A stretch of 38,024 nucleotides of DNA from Lentisphaeria bacterium (GCA_017456805.1 JAFTIQ010000054.1:1-38024); one strand, 5' to 3'; shown: positions 24,556 through 34,660, numbered from the stretch's first letter. A program made the numbers and translations. The notes: a model not told the origin generated them from the sequence alone.

Positions 24556-27510
24556 ATGAAGAAGTTCCTTTGTTTGTTGTCATTTGCAGTTTCTCTGGCG
24601 GCCTTTGCCGGGGGAATCGCATACACCGGAGAAGCACCGGTGATCAATGGTTCCGGAGATGATCCGGTCTGGAAAAAGCTTTCCTGGAACAGCGGTTTTA
24701 CCAAATACAAAACCCATGAGGTTCCGCAGGCGGATACCCGCTTCAAAATGGCATACGACAAAGAAAACTTCTATTTCCTGATCGAAGCGCTGGAGCCCTC
24801 CATGAACAATCTTTCCATCAGGGAGTCTCTTAACAGGACCTCCGAAACGTTCTGGATGAACGACACGATTGAAATCATCATGGTTCACGATCCGGCGCTG
24901 CTTCTCTATCACAAAATTCTGATCAATCCCAACGGAAAAATTCAGGAAGTCAACTTTGGGGAAGACAACACCGGGCGCGGGATTTATACTCCCTTCTTCC
25001 AATGGAAGAGTCATGCGGTTGTAAAAACAAAACGTCTTGCGGATCGCTGGACGGTGGAATGTTCTGTTCCGATCGCCTCTCTGAATCCCGGTAAAAATGT
25101 AAAATGGCGGTTCAATATCAACCGGAACCGTCATGCCGGAAAAGGGCTGGAAGTCACCTCCTGGGTAAAAGTGAACGGATCCTCCCAGCCGGCGGCATAC
25201 CGGGAATTTTCTCTGCCGGAAATTGAGACAGCCGGTTTCCAGTTTTCCGTGGATAATATCTCCGGGAAAACGAGTTTGAACAAAGCAAAACAGATCGTGC
25301 ATGAAGTTTCTGCGGATTTGATCAACCTGACCGGGAATTTCCGGATCGCGCAGGTAAGATACGAACTGCTTGATCAGGAATTCAGATGTCTTGCCTCCAA
25401 TCAGAAAACGGTCAACCTTCAGCATGGGAAATTTTCCCGGGTCAAACTGCCCCTGACCAATGTGAAAAACGGAAAATATTTCCTTGCCCTTTCCTACTGG
25501 TCTCTTGCCGGACAGCTTCTGAAACAGACGTTGGTTCCGACTGTCATCCGTTATCAGCCCATCGTTCTGAAATTGATTCGTCCGGCATACAGAAATAATA
25601 TTTATGCAACGATGCCGGACAAAACGATTGAAGCCGAGATTTCTCTTGACGGAATCCATGCGGAATCGCTTCAGATCGCCCTGAAAGATCAGAATGGGAA
25701 AGTCTACTATTCCAAAACACATCCCGGCAATGCTCTTCCGGTGAAAGTGATCATTCCCGGAAAAGATCTTCCCGACGGATCCTATTTTCTGGAAGTGACT
25801 GCCGGCAAAGAACATAAGCGGAGCCTCAGGATCCGGAAACTTCCTTATCTCAAGGGAGAAGTTTATCTGGATGCCCAGGGGATCACTCATGTTGACGGGA
25901 AGCGGTTCCTTCCTTATGGCTGGTTTATTTTCCAGAACACTGATCCCAAGACAGATGCGTTCAACTCTGAACTGAATTACGGAATCGGGGCAAAATCCAT
26001 GAAGAATTTCTATCAGGGGCTCCAGAATTATTCCGATATGGGGTTGAAAAATATTGCGTTCCCCTATCAGGAATTCAATGGAAAACATGAATGGAAGATT
26101 TTTGCCCACTCGACCCGTGTCGGCAGCTTGCGGCCGGACCAGAAAAAGCATTTGGAACAGTACATTCCGGAAATGAAGAAACATCCATCCATTCTTGCCT
26201 GGTATTTTGCAGATGAACCGGAAAGCCGCGGGGGAAATAATCCCCAGTGGTTTGTTCAGGCGCATGAACTGATGCAGGAACTTGACCCCTATCATCCCAA
26301 CCTGATGCTCAACTGGGGAATCCACGGAATGCAGCAGTTCTATGAAGGCTGCGATATTCTCATGCCGGACTGCTATATCCGTTATATGGCGGACGGTTCC
26401 ACGGAAAAGCCCCGCTGGGCTATTTCGGATTGGATGAAAACCGCCACCTCTCTCGGAAAGACAGCCTGGCTTGTTCCGCAGGTGTTCCTCTGGGGAAATG
26501 CCGCACCCACATTCAATGATTACCGTTCTGAAATCTATCAGGCTTTGATCCATAACTGCAAGGGGTTCCAGCTTTACAACTTTGCGGAATCCAGATTGCA
26601 CAGTACCCTGACCGTTGCTCCGGATGCTGTCGGAATGGAACTGCTGCGGATGAAAGATCTTGTTCTGGAAAACACGATTCCCGGGGCTGTGAGTGTGCAG
26701 ACGCCCAAAGGAGCGGAACACTTCCAGGCAGGATTGAAATTCTACAAAGGCGAATATGTCCTGATCGCAGTCAACACCTCTCTCATGAGCTTTGATGCAG
26801 ATTTCACGGTCAATGGAAATCTGCCCGGGGAACTGCATGTCCTTGGAGAAAAGCGTTCTGTCAAACTCAACGGCGGAAAATTCCGCGATCATTTCGGTCC
26901 GGCAGAAACTCATGTTTATCTGAGCTCCAAAACGAGAGCTGACAGTGTGGAAGATCTGGCATCCATTCACAACCGGATCGCACGAATGAAAGCAGACCGG
27001 AAAAAGCCCGGAAACAAAGTGGCACTCGGGGAAATCGACCATTTCCGTATTTACCGTGAATGGGAACAGGGGAAACGCCCGGCTCATGTTGCTGAAATCA
27101 AAGGTTCTTCCGACCTGGGATCCTGGTTTACGATCCACATGTACAAGATGAGCACCTTTTACTTTCTGTTCGATGGTGTAACCGATCACTCCTCTGATCT
27201 TATGATTTGGGGTCCGGCATGGAATGATAACAATCCGTGGATCGAGATCACGCTGCCGAAGGAAGAAACCATATCCAAAGCAGTGCTGTATACAGTCATT
27301 TCCCAAAATGGAAAAGCCCGTATGACAGACGCAATGATTTCTTATTTCAACGGTAAAGAATATGTGCCGTTGAAAGCGGTTTCCAGCAGAAATGGCAGCC
27401 GGATCGAACTGAAATTCCCGGCAGTAAAAACGCAAAAGATCCGTCTGAGCGGATTCAAGGTTACTCCTGGAGAACCCCGGAAAATATTAACTGAAATAGA
27501 AATCTATTAA
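24556..27510 (+). CDS. Secreted CBM9-like / TIM-barrel glycosidase-like protein, paralogue of the 21099 gene
   Basis: The 984-residue protein has a signal peptide to about residue 18, then a CBM9-like domain (about 20-220: [50 protein letters not shown]). Beta-rich linker domains (about 225-430) precede a TIM-barrel region (about 435-720) with [14 protein letters not shown] (D553, E554) and [11 protein letters not shown]-terminal discoidin-like domain covers about 850-984. The domain order and the DEPE motif match the neighbour at 21099, so the two arose by duplication and diverged. It starts 9 nt after the preceding gene with GAGG as ribosome site. Substrate unknown. Confidence 0.72.
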   Translation: MKKFLCLLSFAVSLAAFAGGIAYTGEAPVINGSGDDPVWKKLSWNSGFTKYKTHEVPQADTRFKMAYDKENFYFLIEALEPSMNNLSIRESLNRTSETFWMNDTIEIIMVHDPALLLYHKILINPNGKIQEVNFGEDNTGRGIYTPFFQWKSHAVVKTKRLADRWTVECSVPIASLNPGKNVKWRFNINRNRHAGKGLEVTSWVKVNGSSQPAAYREFSLPEIETAGFQFSVDNISGKTSLNKAKQIVHEVSADLINLTGNFRIAQVRYELLDQEFRCLASNQKTVNLQHGKFSRVKLPLTNVKNGKYFLALSYWSLAGQLLKQTLVPTVIRYQPIVLKLIRPAYRNNIYATMPDKTIEAEISLDGIHAESLQIALKDQNGKVYYSKTHPGNALPVKVIIPGKDLPDGSYFLEVTAGKEHKRSLRIRKLPYLKGEVYLDAQGITHVDGKRFLPYGWFIFQNTDPKTDAFNSELNYGIGAKSMKNFYQGLQNYSDMGLKNIAFPYQEFNGKHEWKIFAHSTRVGSLRPDQKKHLEQYIPEMKKHPSILAWYFADEPESRGGNNPQWFVQAHELMQELDPYHPNLMLNWGIHGMQQFYEGCDILMPDCYIRYMADGSTEKPRWAISDWMKTATSLGKTAWLVPQVFLWGNAAPTFNDYRSEIYQALIHNCKGFQLYNFAESRLHSTLTVAPDAVGMELLRMKDLVLENTIPGAVSVQTPKGAEHFQAGLKFYKGEYVLIAVNTSLMSFDADFTVNGNLPGELHVLGEKRSVKLNGGKFRDHFGPAETHVYLSSKTRADSVEDLASIHNRIARMKADRKKPGNKVALGEIDHFRIYREWEQGKRPAHVAEIKGSSDLGSWFTIHMYKMSTFYFLFDGVTDHSSDLMIWGPAWNDNNPWIEITLPKEETISKAVLYTVISQNGKARMTDAMISYFNGKEYVPLKAVSSRNGSRIELKFPAVKTQKIRLSGFKVTPGEPRKILTEIEIY

Positions 27511-27524
27511 CAGGAGAGATTGTC

Positions 27525-28265
27525 ATGAAAAATAAAAAGTTTTTTACATTAATTGAGCTGCTTGTGGTGATTGCGATCATTGCGATTCTTGCCGGAATGC
27601 TGCTCCCTGCCCTGAATCAGGCAAGAGAAAAAGGCAGAGCCGCAAGCTGTATCAATAATCTGAAACAGCTCTCTCTTGCATGGAATATGTATGCAATGGA
27701 CAATAATAACTTTGTTGTTCCGAGGTACGGGGAATATTATTATAATGGCAATAAATGCGATGGAGAACCCTGGCCGAGCTGGCTGTTTAATAATGGTTAT
27801 CTCCCGGGCGCAGGGGATGTGGATTTTCAGAAAACAACGCCTTCCAGAAAGTATTTTATCTGCCCGAGTGACACCCAAATGAAGGGACAGGTTTATGTTC
27901 ATTTTAAGGTTACGCTCAGTTATGGTTATATCAACTATGCAGGACTTCCTCACTGGTGGAACAATTCTCCCGGTTTTATGTCATTAACGCAGGCAAACCG
28001 TTATGCCGGAGAAATGCTGGTTTTTTCTGACAACTGGAAACATCCGAGCCGTACAAAAGATAATGTTTATGTCATGGGAGAAGTCAAAAATTTCAGTTTC
28101 GGACAGTTTGGAGCACATGGAAAAGCATTGAATGGTGCATTTCTTGACGGCTCTGTCCGTGCAGCGCAAAAAATCTTTGCCTTCACGACCCTGGCAAGCA
28201 ATGAGCTCTGGCTCCTTTCAAATACTTCCAATGCTTACAAATGGTATTTTGATTCAAGTCTTTAA
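27525..28265 (+). CDS. Pseudopilin-like secreted protein, third copy
   Basis: The 246-residue protein has leader MKNKKF, then the FTLIELLVV helix from F7 with Glu11 at F+5, and [12 protein letters not shown]9-DG occurs as [13 protein letters not shown]. Phe stands at the position before the first conserved Phe, so the Gly of classical prepilins is missing here too. Only 14 nt separate it from the upstream glycosidase gene, with AGGAG as ribosome site. It is placed third in its operon, unlike the other two copies, which come first. The region between helix and H-X9-DG differs strongly from the other copies. Confidence 0.87.
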   Translation: MKNKKFFTLIELLVVIAIIAILAGMLLPALNQAREKGRAASCINNLKQLSLAWNMYAMDNNNFVVPRYGEYYYNGNKCDGEPWPSWLFNNGYLPGAGDVDFQKTTPSRKYFICPSDTQMKGQVYVHFKVTLSYGYINYAGLPHWWNNSPGFMSLTQANRYAGEMLVFSDNWKHPSRTKDNVYVMGEVKNFSFGQFGAHGKALNGAFLDGSVRAAQKIFAFTTLASNELWLLSNTSNAYKWYFDSSL

Positions 28266-28288
28266 AAATAACAAAGAAAGGAACATGT

Positions 28289-31200
28289 ATGAAATCTCCT
28301 TTGAACAGTCTATTATGTGCGTTACTGATGCTCGGTACTGCCGGCACAGTTTCCGCTGACAATCTGCTGAAAAACGGAAACATGGAAAACGGAACCCAGG
28401 AATGGCTGATTCCCTCATGGCTGAAAGATACCATTCCGCCGATTTCCGACACAGCGGTTACTGCTGGTGGTGGTTCAGCCTCGCTGAAACTTCAGGGCCA
28501 AAAAGGAAAACGGGCTATCGTTTACCACAATTTTGTCATTCCCGCCGGATGCAAATACATTCAGGTCCGCGCAATGGCAAAAACAAAAAATCTGGGCAGA
28601 ACATGGTCCGCTATTACCCTTGAAATTCAGAATGTCAAGAAATCTCTCTATTCTGTCTCCACTTATCCCAGAAGCCAGAATAAAGCAGAAACGGAATGGA
28701 TGGAATATGTCTCCCCCGTGATTGAACTTCCTGCCGGGGCCGGCCCCATGGCAAAGATCTATCTTCAGATCGCCAATGGAGCGGACGGAACAGTCTGGTT
28801 CGATGATGTTTCTGTTACTCCTTTGAAATCCAAAGAAGAAGGACTGCCTGAGATTGGAGAAAAACCGGTTCCTCAGGCAAAAAAAAAAGTAACTGAGCCA
28901 GCGGCCCCCCGTCAGGCATCCGGAAAACCCTCCGGGATTTCTATTCTGCATCCGACCTGGAGCAATATCACCTGGCTCCCGGATGCAGCCCCCCATAAAG
29001 GGACCGCTGACAAGCTTACCTTTACTGTGAAAGCCGGACAGCGTGCGCTGACGCAGCAGCGGATCATGGGGATCGCCGCCAATGTCACCGGAGAATTCCG
29101 TTTTTCTGCATGGGTAAAAGCTCCTGCCGGAGTTTTCCCGGTGATGAACGCGGTTGTTCATCCGGTTTATACCGTCCGGCGCAAAGCGGACACCTATCAT
29201 TGCAAGCCCACAGGCAGAGTCAAAGACGGTTTCAGAGAATTCAGTGCAAGCTTTGTTTCGCCTGCTGATGCCGGAGAGATCCGGGTATCTCTCGGGATCT
29301 CCGGAAAATCTGCCAAGGATGGCGAAGTAGAGTTCCGGGATGTCATTCTGGAACCGCTGACCCCTGTTTCAAACGAAATCAAAATTCTTTATGCAAGTGC
29401 AGATGAACGGCAGGCTCTTTTTTATCCCGAAGAGACTCCTTTTGCCAATTTTCTGATCCAAAACGGCTTTGCCGCACCGCAGAAAATCACCTTTGACTGT
29501 TCCGTCCGGAACATGCAGGGGAAAGAAGTTCAGAAGTTCACCCGGACATTGGAACTGCCTGCGCAGAATACAGTTCTCCGGAAAATTGAATTCCCGAAAC
29601 AGGACCGGTTCGGTTATTACAGCGTGCATCTGACCGCAAAGACGCAGAAAGGCAAACTGGAAACGATTGTTTCCTTTGTCAAAATCTCCCGGTTCAACAA
29701 GAAAAAAGACCCCTTCTTCGGGATCACCTTCATGGCACATAATGCGGAATATGCGGTTGCACTCAACCGCCTTGGTGCCGGCAGCAAAGGTTTGTTCATC
29801 AACTGGTCCGAAGTGGAACAGATGGACGGCAGTTATGACTGGACACAGGTTGACCGCAATCTGGAAGCCCTGATGCAGGAGGGAGTGGAGCCCATCGGAG
29901 GACTCGAAGTCTCCACCGGAAACGTCCCGCACCGGTTCGGAAAAGAGATCCGTGACCGCAAAGCAAAGAAACTGTTCCCCTACAGTCAGGAATTTCTGGA
30001 AAACGCCAAAAAATTTGAACGCGCTGTGTTCCAGCGTTACCGCGGCAAGATCAAACACTGGGCAATCATCGGGGAAATCGACCTGCTGAAAGAACGCAAT
30101 AATTATGAATATGAATATTACATCCGCCGGGTGAAAGGGATCAGTGAAGCAATGCGCAGCGTTGCACCTGAAAACATTCTGACGGGGATCGGGTGTTCCG
30201 GCGGGGATGGAAGATCGCTTCCGAGATACCCCGTTCTCCGGGATCTCTGGTATAATCATGGGCTCTCTGAAGTTCTGGATGGACTTGGAATTGACCAGTA
30301 CACCTCTCCGCCGACTTACGGTCCCGGCTACAAGCCCATCAACTCCGAAACCGGACAAATCCGTGAAATTCTGCTTGAAGCATTGAGAATCGCCCGTTCC
30401 AAAGGCAAAAATATCATTGCAGTTGATGAAAAAGGGTTCAACATTGTGCAGTCGCTCCCTGTTGACACGCCCTATGGAGTCGGCATGGCGGAACACGTTG
30501 CCCGTGACTATATCACGATCAAGAGTATTCCGGAAGTGCATCATTATCTCTACTTCATGTGGAAACGCTGGAGACTGGGAGAAGAATTTGACTTCGGCTT
30601 GTATCTTGACCGGTTCCCCCGTCAGAAAGTTGCCGCCTATGCCGCAACCGCGCGGATCATGGCAAATGCAAAATGCATCAAGGTCATGTCGCTTCACTCC
30701 AACATTCCCTGCTATATTTTTGACAATGGCGAAGAGCGGATCGTACCTCTGTGGCACGGCGGTACTGGGATCGGAAAAGCGGGAGTCTCTCTGAGCGTTC
30801 CGGAAAATCTGAAAGTTCTGGATATGGAAGGAAATGAGATCAAGCCTGATATTGTGAATGGCAAACTGAAAATCCAGCTTGATTCTGCACCGATTTATCT
30901 TTTGACCTCCAGCTCTGCCGCAGAGACAGAAAAGATCATGCAGGATGCAGCGGTCGAACTGCCCTCTGTCAGCATGGAACTGGTTTTGAAACGGAGCGAT
31001 ATGCTGGAAGTTCTGGTCAAAAATCTTTTTGCGAAACCCGTCAGCGGAACAATTTCCATGAAGAACCGCTTTGCCGATTTCAGACAGCCTTATACCATTG
31101 AAGGCAACGGCATCAAAAAGATTCAGATTCCTTTGAAAAACGGCAGCGCTGAGGCATTGTCCGGCGTGGAACTGACCGTTGAAAACACTTCTGCCCAGAG

Positions 31201-31882
31201 ACAGGTCTACAAGAAAACGGATATGTTCCACATTCATGCTGTGCCGCAAGTCAAATCCCGGGCGGAAATGATGGCCCGGAAACCGCTTGTGGATCTGAGC
31301 AACGGAGAATTGTACCTGAACGTTCCCGACTTCATCAGCAAAGGTGTTTGGACCGGTCCGGAAGATTGCTCTGCAAAACTCTGGATGGGATATGATAAGA
31401 AAAACCTGTATCTCACCGTTCAGGTCCGGGATGAGTTCCATACAAACAAAAACACTTCTTCTGATATGCTCTGGTCCGGAGACTCCCTGCAGATGGCATT
31501 TGATTCCAATCTGGATGCCCGGGAAAAACTGCTCAGAGGCAAACGGGGAATCTACGATGATGACTTCTTCATGACAACTGCATTATCCATCAAAGGCCCG
31601 GTCTTCTATTGTCATGTTACCGGTTTCTCCAAGGTTGACTGGAAAGGGTACAAGCCGCAGATCACACGGGATGAGAATGCAAAGACTACGACCTTTGAAT
31701 TCACCTTCCCCTGGCCCATGATGGCTCCGATCACACCGGAAAAAGGGCGTATGTTCGGATTCAACTTCCTTGCAATGGATACCGATAATCCCATGTCGGC
31801 TTCCGCATACTGGATGCAGCTCACCCCCGGGATCGCCGGCGGAAGAGCTCCGGAAAAATTCCACATTTTTGCACTTGAATAA
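28289..31882 (+). CDS. Secreted multidomain glycoside hydrolase-like protein (1197 aa)
   Basis: A signal peptide ends near residue 23. Residues 24-180 look like a CBM4/9-type jelly roll (LLKNGNMENGTQEW, WFDDVSV). A Lys/Pro/Ala-rich linker (181-213) leads to a second such domain (about 217-356: FRFSAWVKAPAG, VEFRDVILEP). A beta domain (about 365-465) precedes a clan-A-like TIM barrel (475-800) beginning with GLFINWSEVEQMDGSYDW, as in GH39/GH42-type enzymes. HWAIIGEIDLL (E596) and IIAVDEKGFN (E714) are candidate acid/base and nucleophile. The C-terminal 190 residues form a CBM9-like domain (DCSAKLWMGYDKKNLYL, WSGDSLQMAFD). It is last in the operon, before a terminator. Substrate unknown. Confidence 0.72.
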   Translation: MKSPLNSLLCALLMLGTAGTVSADNLLKNGNMENGTQEWLIPSWLKDTIPPISDTAVTAGGGSASLKLQGQKGKRAIVYHNFVIPAGCKYIQVRAMAKTKNLGRTWSAITLEIQNVKKSLYSVSTYPRSQNKAETEWMEYVSPVIELPAGAGPMAKIYLQIANGADGTVWFDDVSVTPLKSKEEGLPEIGEKPVPQAKKKVTEPAAPRQASGKPSGISILHPTWSNITWLPDAAPHKGTADKLTFTVKAGQRALTQQRIMGIAANVTGEFRFSAWVKAPAGVFPVMNAVVHPVYTVRRKADTYHCKPTGRVKDGFREFSASFVSPADAGEIRVSLGISGKSAKDGEVEFRDVILEPLTPVSNEIKILYASADERQALFYPEETPFANFLIQNGFAAPQKITFDCSVRNMQGKEVQKFTRTLELPAQNTVLRKIEFPKQDRFGYYSVHLTAKTQKGKLETIVSFVKISRFNKKKDPFFGITFMAHNAEYAVALNRLGAGSKGLFINWSEVEQMDGSYDWTQVDRNLEALMQEGVEPIGGLEVSTGNVPHRFGKEIRDRKAKKLFPYSQEFLENAKKFERAVFQRYRGKIKHWAIIGEIDLLKERNNYEYEYYIRRVKGISEAMRSVAPENILTGIGCSGGDGRSLPRYPVLRDLWYNHGLSEVLDGLGIDQYTSPPTYGPGYKPINSETGQIREILLEALRIARSKGKNIIAVDEKGFNIVQSLPVDTPYGVGMAEHVARDYITIKSIPEVHHYLYFMWKRWRLGEEFDFGLYLDRFPRQKVAAYAATARIMANAKCIKVMSLHSNIPCYIFDNGEERIVPLWHGGTGIGKAGVSLSVPENLKVLDMEGNEIKPDIVNGKLKIQLDSAPIYLLTSSSAAETEKIMQDAAVELPSVSMELVLKRSDMLEVLVKNLFAKPVSGTISMKNRFADFRQPYTIEGNGIKKIQIPLKNGSAEALSGVELTVENTSAQRQVYKKTDMFHIHAVPQVKSRAEMMARKPLVDLSNGELYLNVPDFISKGVWTGPEDCSAKLWMGYDKKNLYLTVQVRDEFHTNKNTSSDMLWSGDSLQMAFDSNLDAREKLLRGKRGIYDDDFFMTTALSIKGPVFYCHVTGFSKVDWKGYKPQITRDENAKTTTFEFTFPWPMMAPITPEKGRMFGFNFLAMDTDNPMSASAYWMQLTPGIAGGRAPEKFHIFALE

Positions 31883-31899
31883 TTTCCGGTAAATTGATA

Positions 31900-31941
31900 G
31901 CGGGGAAAACCTTTCCAACAAGGAGTTTTCCCCGCTTTTTT
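31900..31941 (+). terminator. Intrinsic terminator of the third glycosidase operon
   Basis: GCGGGGAAAAC (31900-31910) pairs perfectly with GTTTTCCCCGC (31925-31935), followed by TTTTTT. No T-run lies on the other strand, so it acts on the plus strand only. Confidence 0.92.
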
Positions 31942-31953
31942 ATTTTTATACGA

Positions 31954-32784
31954 TCAACGGAACTTTCTGCGGTAGGTCAAAGGAGCACTTCCGTTTTTTG
32001 CCTTGAACCAGTTGGAAAAATAAAATTCATCCTGAAATCCCAACATTCCGGCAATCTCTTTGATGGAAAAATTCGTATTCTCAAGATATTGACAAGCGAA
32101 GCCGTTCCGCAGACGCTGAAGATAATTATTTGGGGTATCCTCCCAATCCCGTTGAAAAATCCGGAGCACCTGCACGGGAGATTTTCCAATCAGTTCCGCC
32201 AAATCTTTCAGCTGGATCTTTTCCTGCCAATGCTGATCAAGATACTCTTTCAAACAGATTCCTTCCGGGGATTTCTGATATTCCGGATGCTGTTTTTTCC
32301 AATCATGAAGAGCCGCCAGGATCCGGTGGATCTGCAAGGCAAACGAATGAGCTTCTCCGTGCCATTCTCTTGCGAGTGCCAACGCTTCCAGAAACATTTT
32401 CTCCAGCGGGCAGCCGCGATAATAGATCAAACCATTCAAGCCATAGCCTTTGCAGAGAGATTCGATCAAGGGACCCCGGATGTTGAACCATACCTTTTCC
32501 CACGGATCTTTTTCGTCGGAATGATAGTCCACAAAGGCGTAGGGCTGCAGGAAATAAACATCTCCGGCAACAGGCGAAAAATTCATATCGCCAAAACGGA
32601 CGTGCCCTTTCCCACTGACCACATATTCCAGCACATAAAGTCCATTGTTTCCCGGACGGGAAATGTGATATCCCGGATCCGGATGAGTCACGCCAGCCAT
32701 CAAAAGCTGAAGGGGTTGATTTTCCTGATAGGCAGGGTGAACGTAAATCGTCTCTTTCCCGGGCTTTGTGATAAGAATCCTCAT
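31954..32784 (-). CDS. AraC-family transcriptional regulator
   Basis: The 276-residue protein has an N-terminal cupin-like sensor (about 20-120: YVLEYVVSGKGHVRFGDMNFSPVAGDVYFLQPY in several strands). Its C-terminal AraC domain carries two helix-turn-helix motifs (about 175-276: IQLKDLAELIGKSPVQVLRIF and then IKEIAGMLGFQDEFYFSNWF, ending PLTYRRKFR). The sensor domain should bind a sugar. It diverges from the GH2 gene, and the two promoters overlap at their -10 elements, so it most likely controls that gene. AraC proteins of this kind usually activate, but direction is not shown by sequence. Confidence 0.9.
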   Translation of the reverse strand: MRILITKPGKETIYVHPAYQENQPLQLLMAGVTHPDPGYHISRPGNNGLYVLEYVVSGKGHVRFGDMNFSPVAGDVYFLQPYAFVDYHSDEKDPWEKVWFNIRGPLIESLCKGYGLNGLIYYRGCPLEKMFLEALALAREWHGEAHSFALQIHRILAALHDWKKQHPEYQKSPEGICLKEYLDQHWQEKIQLKDLAELIGKSPVQVLRIFQRDWEDTPNNYLQRLRNGFACQYLENTNFSIKEIAGMLGFQDEFYFSNWFKAKNGSAPLTYRRKFR

Positions 32785-32803
32785 GGATTTGCAATATCTC
32801 CTA

Positions 32804-32857
32804 TGTACAATCCGCTGTTATTGTGATATAATATACATGCGAAACCTGAAATGTCAA
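32804..32857. promoter_or_regulatory. Overlapping divergent promoters of the AraC-type and GH2 genes
   Basis: Plus strand: TGTACA (32804-32809), 17 nt, TATAAT (32827-32832) for the GH2 gene. Minus strand: TTGACA (32857-32852), 16 nt, TATATT (32835-32830) for the AraC-type regulator. The two -10 boxes share 32830-32832, so polymerase can hold only one promoter at a time. Confidence 0.65.
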
Positions 32858-32875
32858 AACAGAAAAGGAGGTTTT

Positions 32876-34642
32876 ATGAACATCTTGAAAACAGAATATC
32901 CCCGTCCTCAGTTTGAACGGAGCAGCTGGCTCAATCTCAATGGAGAGTGGAGCTGTACCTTTGATTTCTCCCGCAGCGGAGACAGCAGGGATTTGAAAAA
33001 TTCGACCGGATTTGAGAAGAAAATCCAGGTTCCGTTCTGTCCGGAAAGCAAACTCTCCGGAATCGGATTTACAGATTTTATTGAAATGATGTGGTATCAG
33101 CGGGAGATCTCCATTCCGGAAAACTGGGCCGGAAAACGGATTTTACTGCACTTCGGAGCTGTCGATTACAAAAGCACGATTTTTCTTGACGGAACAGAAG
33201 TTGGACGCCATACAGGCGGCTGTTCCCCCTTCACGGTGGATCTGACAAATGCCGTCCAATGCGGAGCAACGCATAACCTTGTTGTGAAAGTGGAAGATTA
33301 CGGCAGAAACGGATTGCAGCCGCTTGGAAAACAGAGTCCCTGGTATGATTCCAGAGGATGCTGTTATACGCGCACCACCGGGATCTGGCAGACCGTCTGG
33401 ATGGAAGCGGTTCATCCCGCAGCCATGGCACATTGCCGGATCATTCCCGATTATGACAACGGGACATTCTCGTTTTCGCCTGTTTTCTATCAGGAACCCC
33501 GGAATTTGAAATTAACAGTCCGGATCCTGGATAACGGAACAGAAGTTGTCGCAAAAACGGTAAAAGCTGCAAGCGGGATCACCCTTTCTCTGGCTCTTCC
33601 GGAGCCCAAAGAGTGGAACCCCAAAACACCGTTCCTGTATGATATCATTTATACGCTCTCCGATGAATCCGGAACCATTGATGAAGTCAAATCCTATGCC
33701 GGACTGCGGAAAATCCATATTGAAAACGGATGCTGCTATCTGAACAACACCCCCATTTACCTGCGTTTTGTTCTGGATCAGGGATATGATCCGGAGTCTT
33801 TGCAGACCGCGCGGGATGATGCCGCGATCATCCGGGATATCCAGTATTCCCTGAACGCCGGATTCAATGGGGCAAGACTCCATCAGAAGATCTTCGATGA
33901 AAGATTCCATTATTATGCAGACAAAATGGGATATCTCACCTGGGCGGAATATCCGGACTGGGGAATGAGTTTCTGGGAACGGTTCCAGAAGGCTGACCCG
34001 AATTATAATCTGAGTTTCCGGAATTTCCTCACAGAATGGGGAACCATCGTTCAGCGGGATTATAATCATCCCTCCATTATTGCATGGACTCCCTTCAATG
34101 AAACATGCACCATTTACAACAAGGAAGATCATTGCAGATTACTGTCGGATGTCTATGACCTGACAAAGCGGCTTGATCCCACAAGACCCATCAATGACAC
34201 CTCCGGATATACGCATGTCAAAACTGATCTCTGGACGGTGCATCATTATGCTCAGGAGCCTGAAGCTCTGGCTGCAGAACTCAAAAGGAAGCCCATTTCC
34301 ATGCTGGATCCGGAAGTCGAAATCAAAGCATGGAATAATCAGCCCTATATCATTGATGAGTATGGCGGAGTCAGATATCTTCCTGAAGGGAAAAAGCCCT
34401 TCACGGCAAATTCCTGGGGATATAACAAGGAAGCCCTGAACCGGGAAGAAACCATGGAACGGATCGCCGCTCTGACCGATGCCATTCTGGAAATCCCGGA
34501 AGTCACCGGCTACTGCTATACTCAGCTGACTGACATCGAACAGGAGGAAAACGGGATCTATTGCTATGACCGGACTGAAAAGTTCGATATGGATGTGATC
34601 CGGAAATGCTTCTCCAAAAAGCCGGAGTGGAGTCTTTACTGA
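32876..34642 (+). CDS. Glycoside hydrolase family 2 enzyme, cytoplasmic
   Basis: The 588-residue enzyme has the GH2 order: sugar-binding jelly roll (about 10-180, WLNLNGEWSCTFD, YQREISIPENW), immunoglobulin-like domain (about 185-280) and TIM barrel (about 285-585). WTPFNETC gives the acid/base E409 and YIIDEYGG the nucleophile E495. The ATG at 32876 follows AGGAGG; the in-frame extension upstream crosses the promoter and is not used. There is no signal peptide, so it acts on imported oligosaccharides. Family members include beta-galactosidases, beta-glucuronidases and beta-mannosidases; which one this is cannot be said. It is shorter than LacZ and has no C-terminal domain 5. It ends in a strong terminator. 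Confidence 0.9.
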   Translation: MNILKTEYPRPQFERSSWLNLNGEWSCTFDFSRSGDSRDLKNSTGFEKKIQVPFCPESKLSGIGFTDFIEMMWYQREISIPENWAGKRILLHFGAVDYKSTIFLDGTEVGRHTGGCSPFTVDLTNAVQCGATHNLVVKVEDYGRNGLQPLGKQSPWYDSRGCCYTRTTGIWQTVWMEAVHPAAMAHCRIIPDYDNGTFSFSPVFYQEPRNLKLTVRILDNGTEVVAKTVKAASGITLSLALPEPKEWNPKTPFLYDIIYTLSDESGTIDEVKSYAGLRKIHIENGCCYLNNTPIYLRFVLDQGYDPESLQTARDDAAIIRDIQYSLNAGFNGARLHQKIFDERFHYYADKMGYLTWAEYPDWGMSFWERFQKADPNYNLSFRNFLTEWGTIVQRDYNHPSIIAWTPFNETCTIYNKEDHCRLLSDVYDLTKRLDPTRPINDTSGYTHVKTDLWTVHHYAQEPEALAAELKRKPISMLDPEVEIKAWNNQPYIIDEYGGVRYLPEGKKPFTANSWGYNKEALNREETMERIAALTDAILEIPEVTGYCYTQLTDIEQEENGIYCYDRTEKFDMDVIRKCFSKKPEWSLY

Positions 34643-34660
34643 TCCCCACCCGTAAAATCA

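Noticed and set aside
24580..27435. A 951-codon open frame on the minus strand
   Set aside because: Shadow of the CBM9/TIM-barrel gene on the plus strand, produced by its codon use.
29369..31441. A 690-codon minus-strand open frame
   Set aside because: Shadow of the 1197-residue enzyme gene; no ribosome site or recognisable domain.
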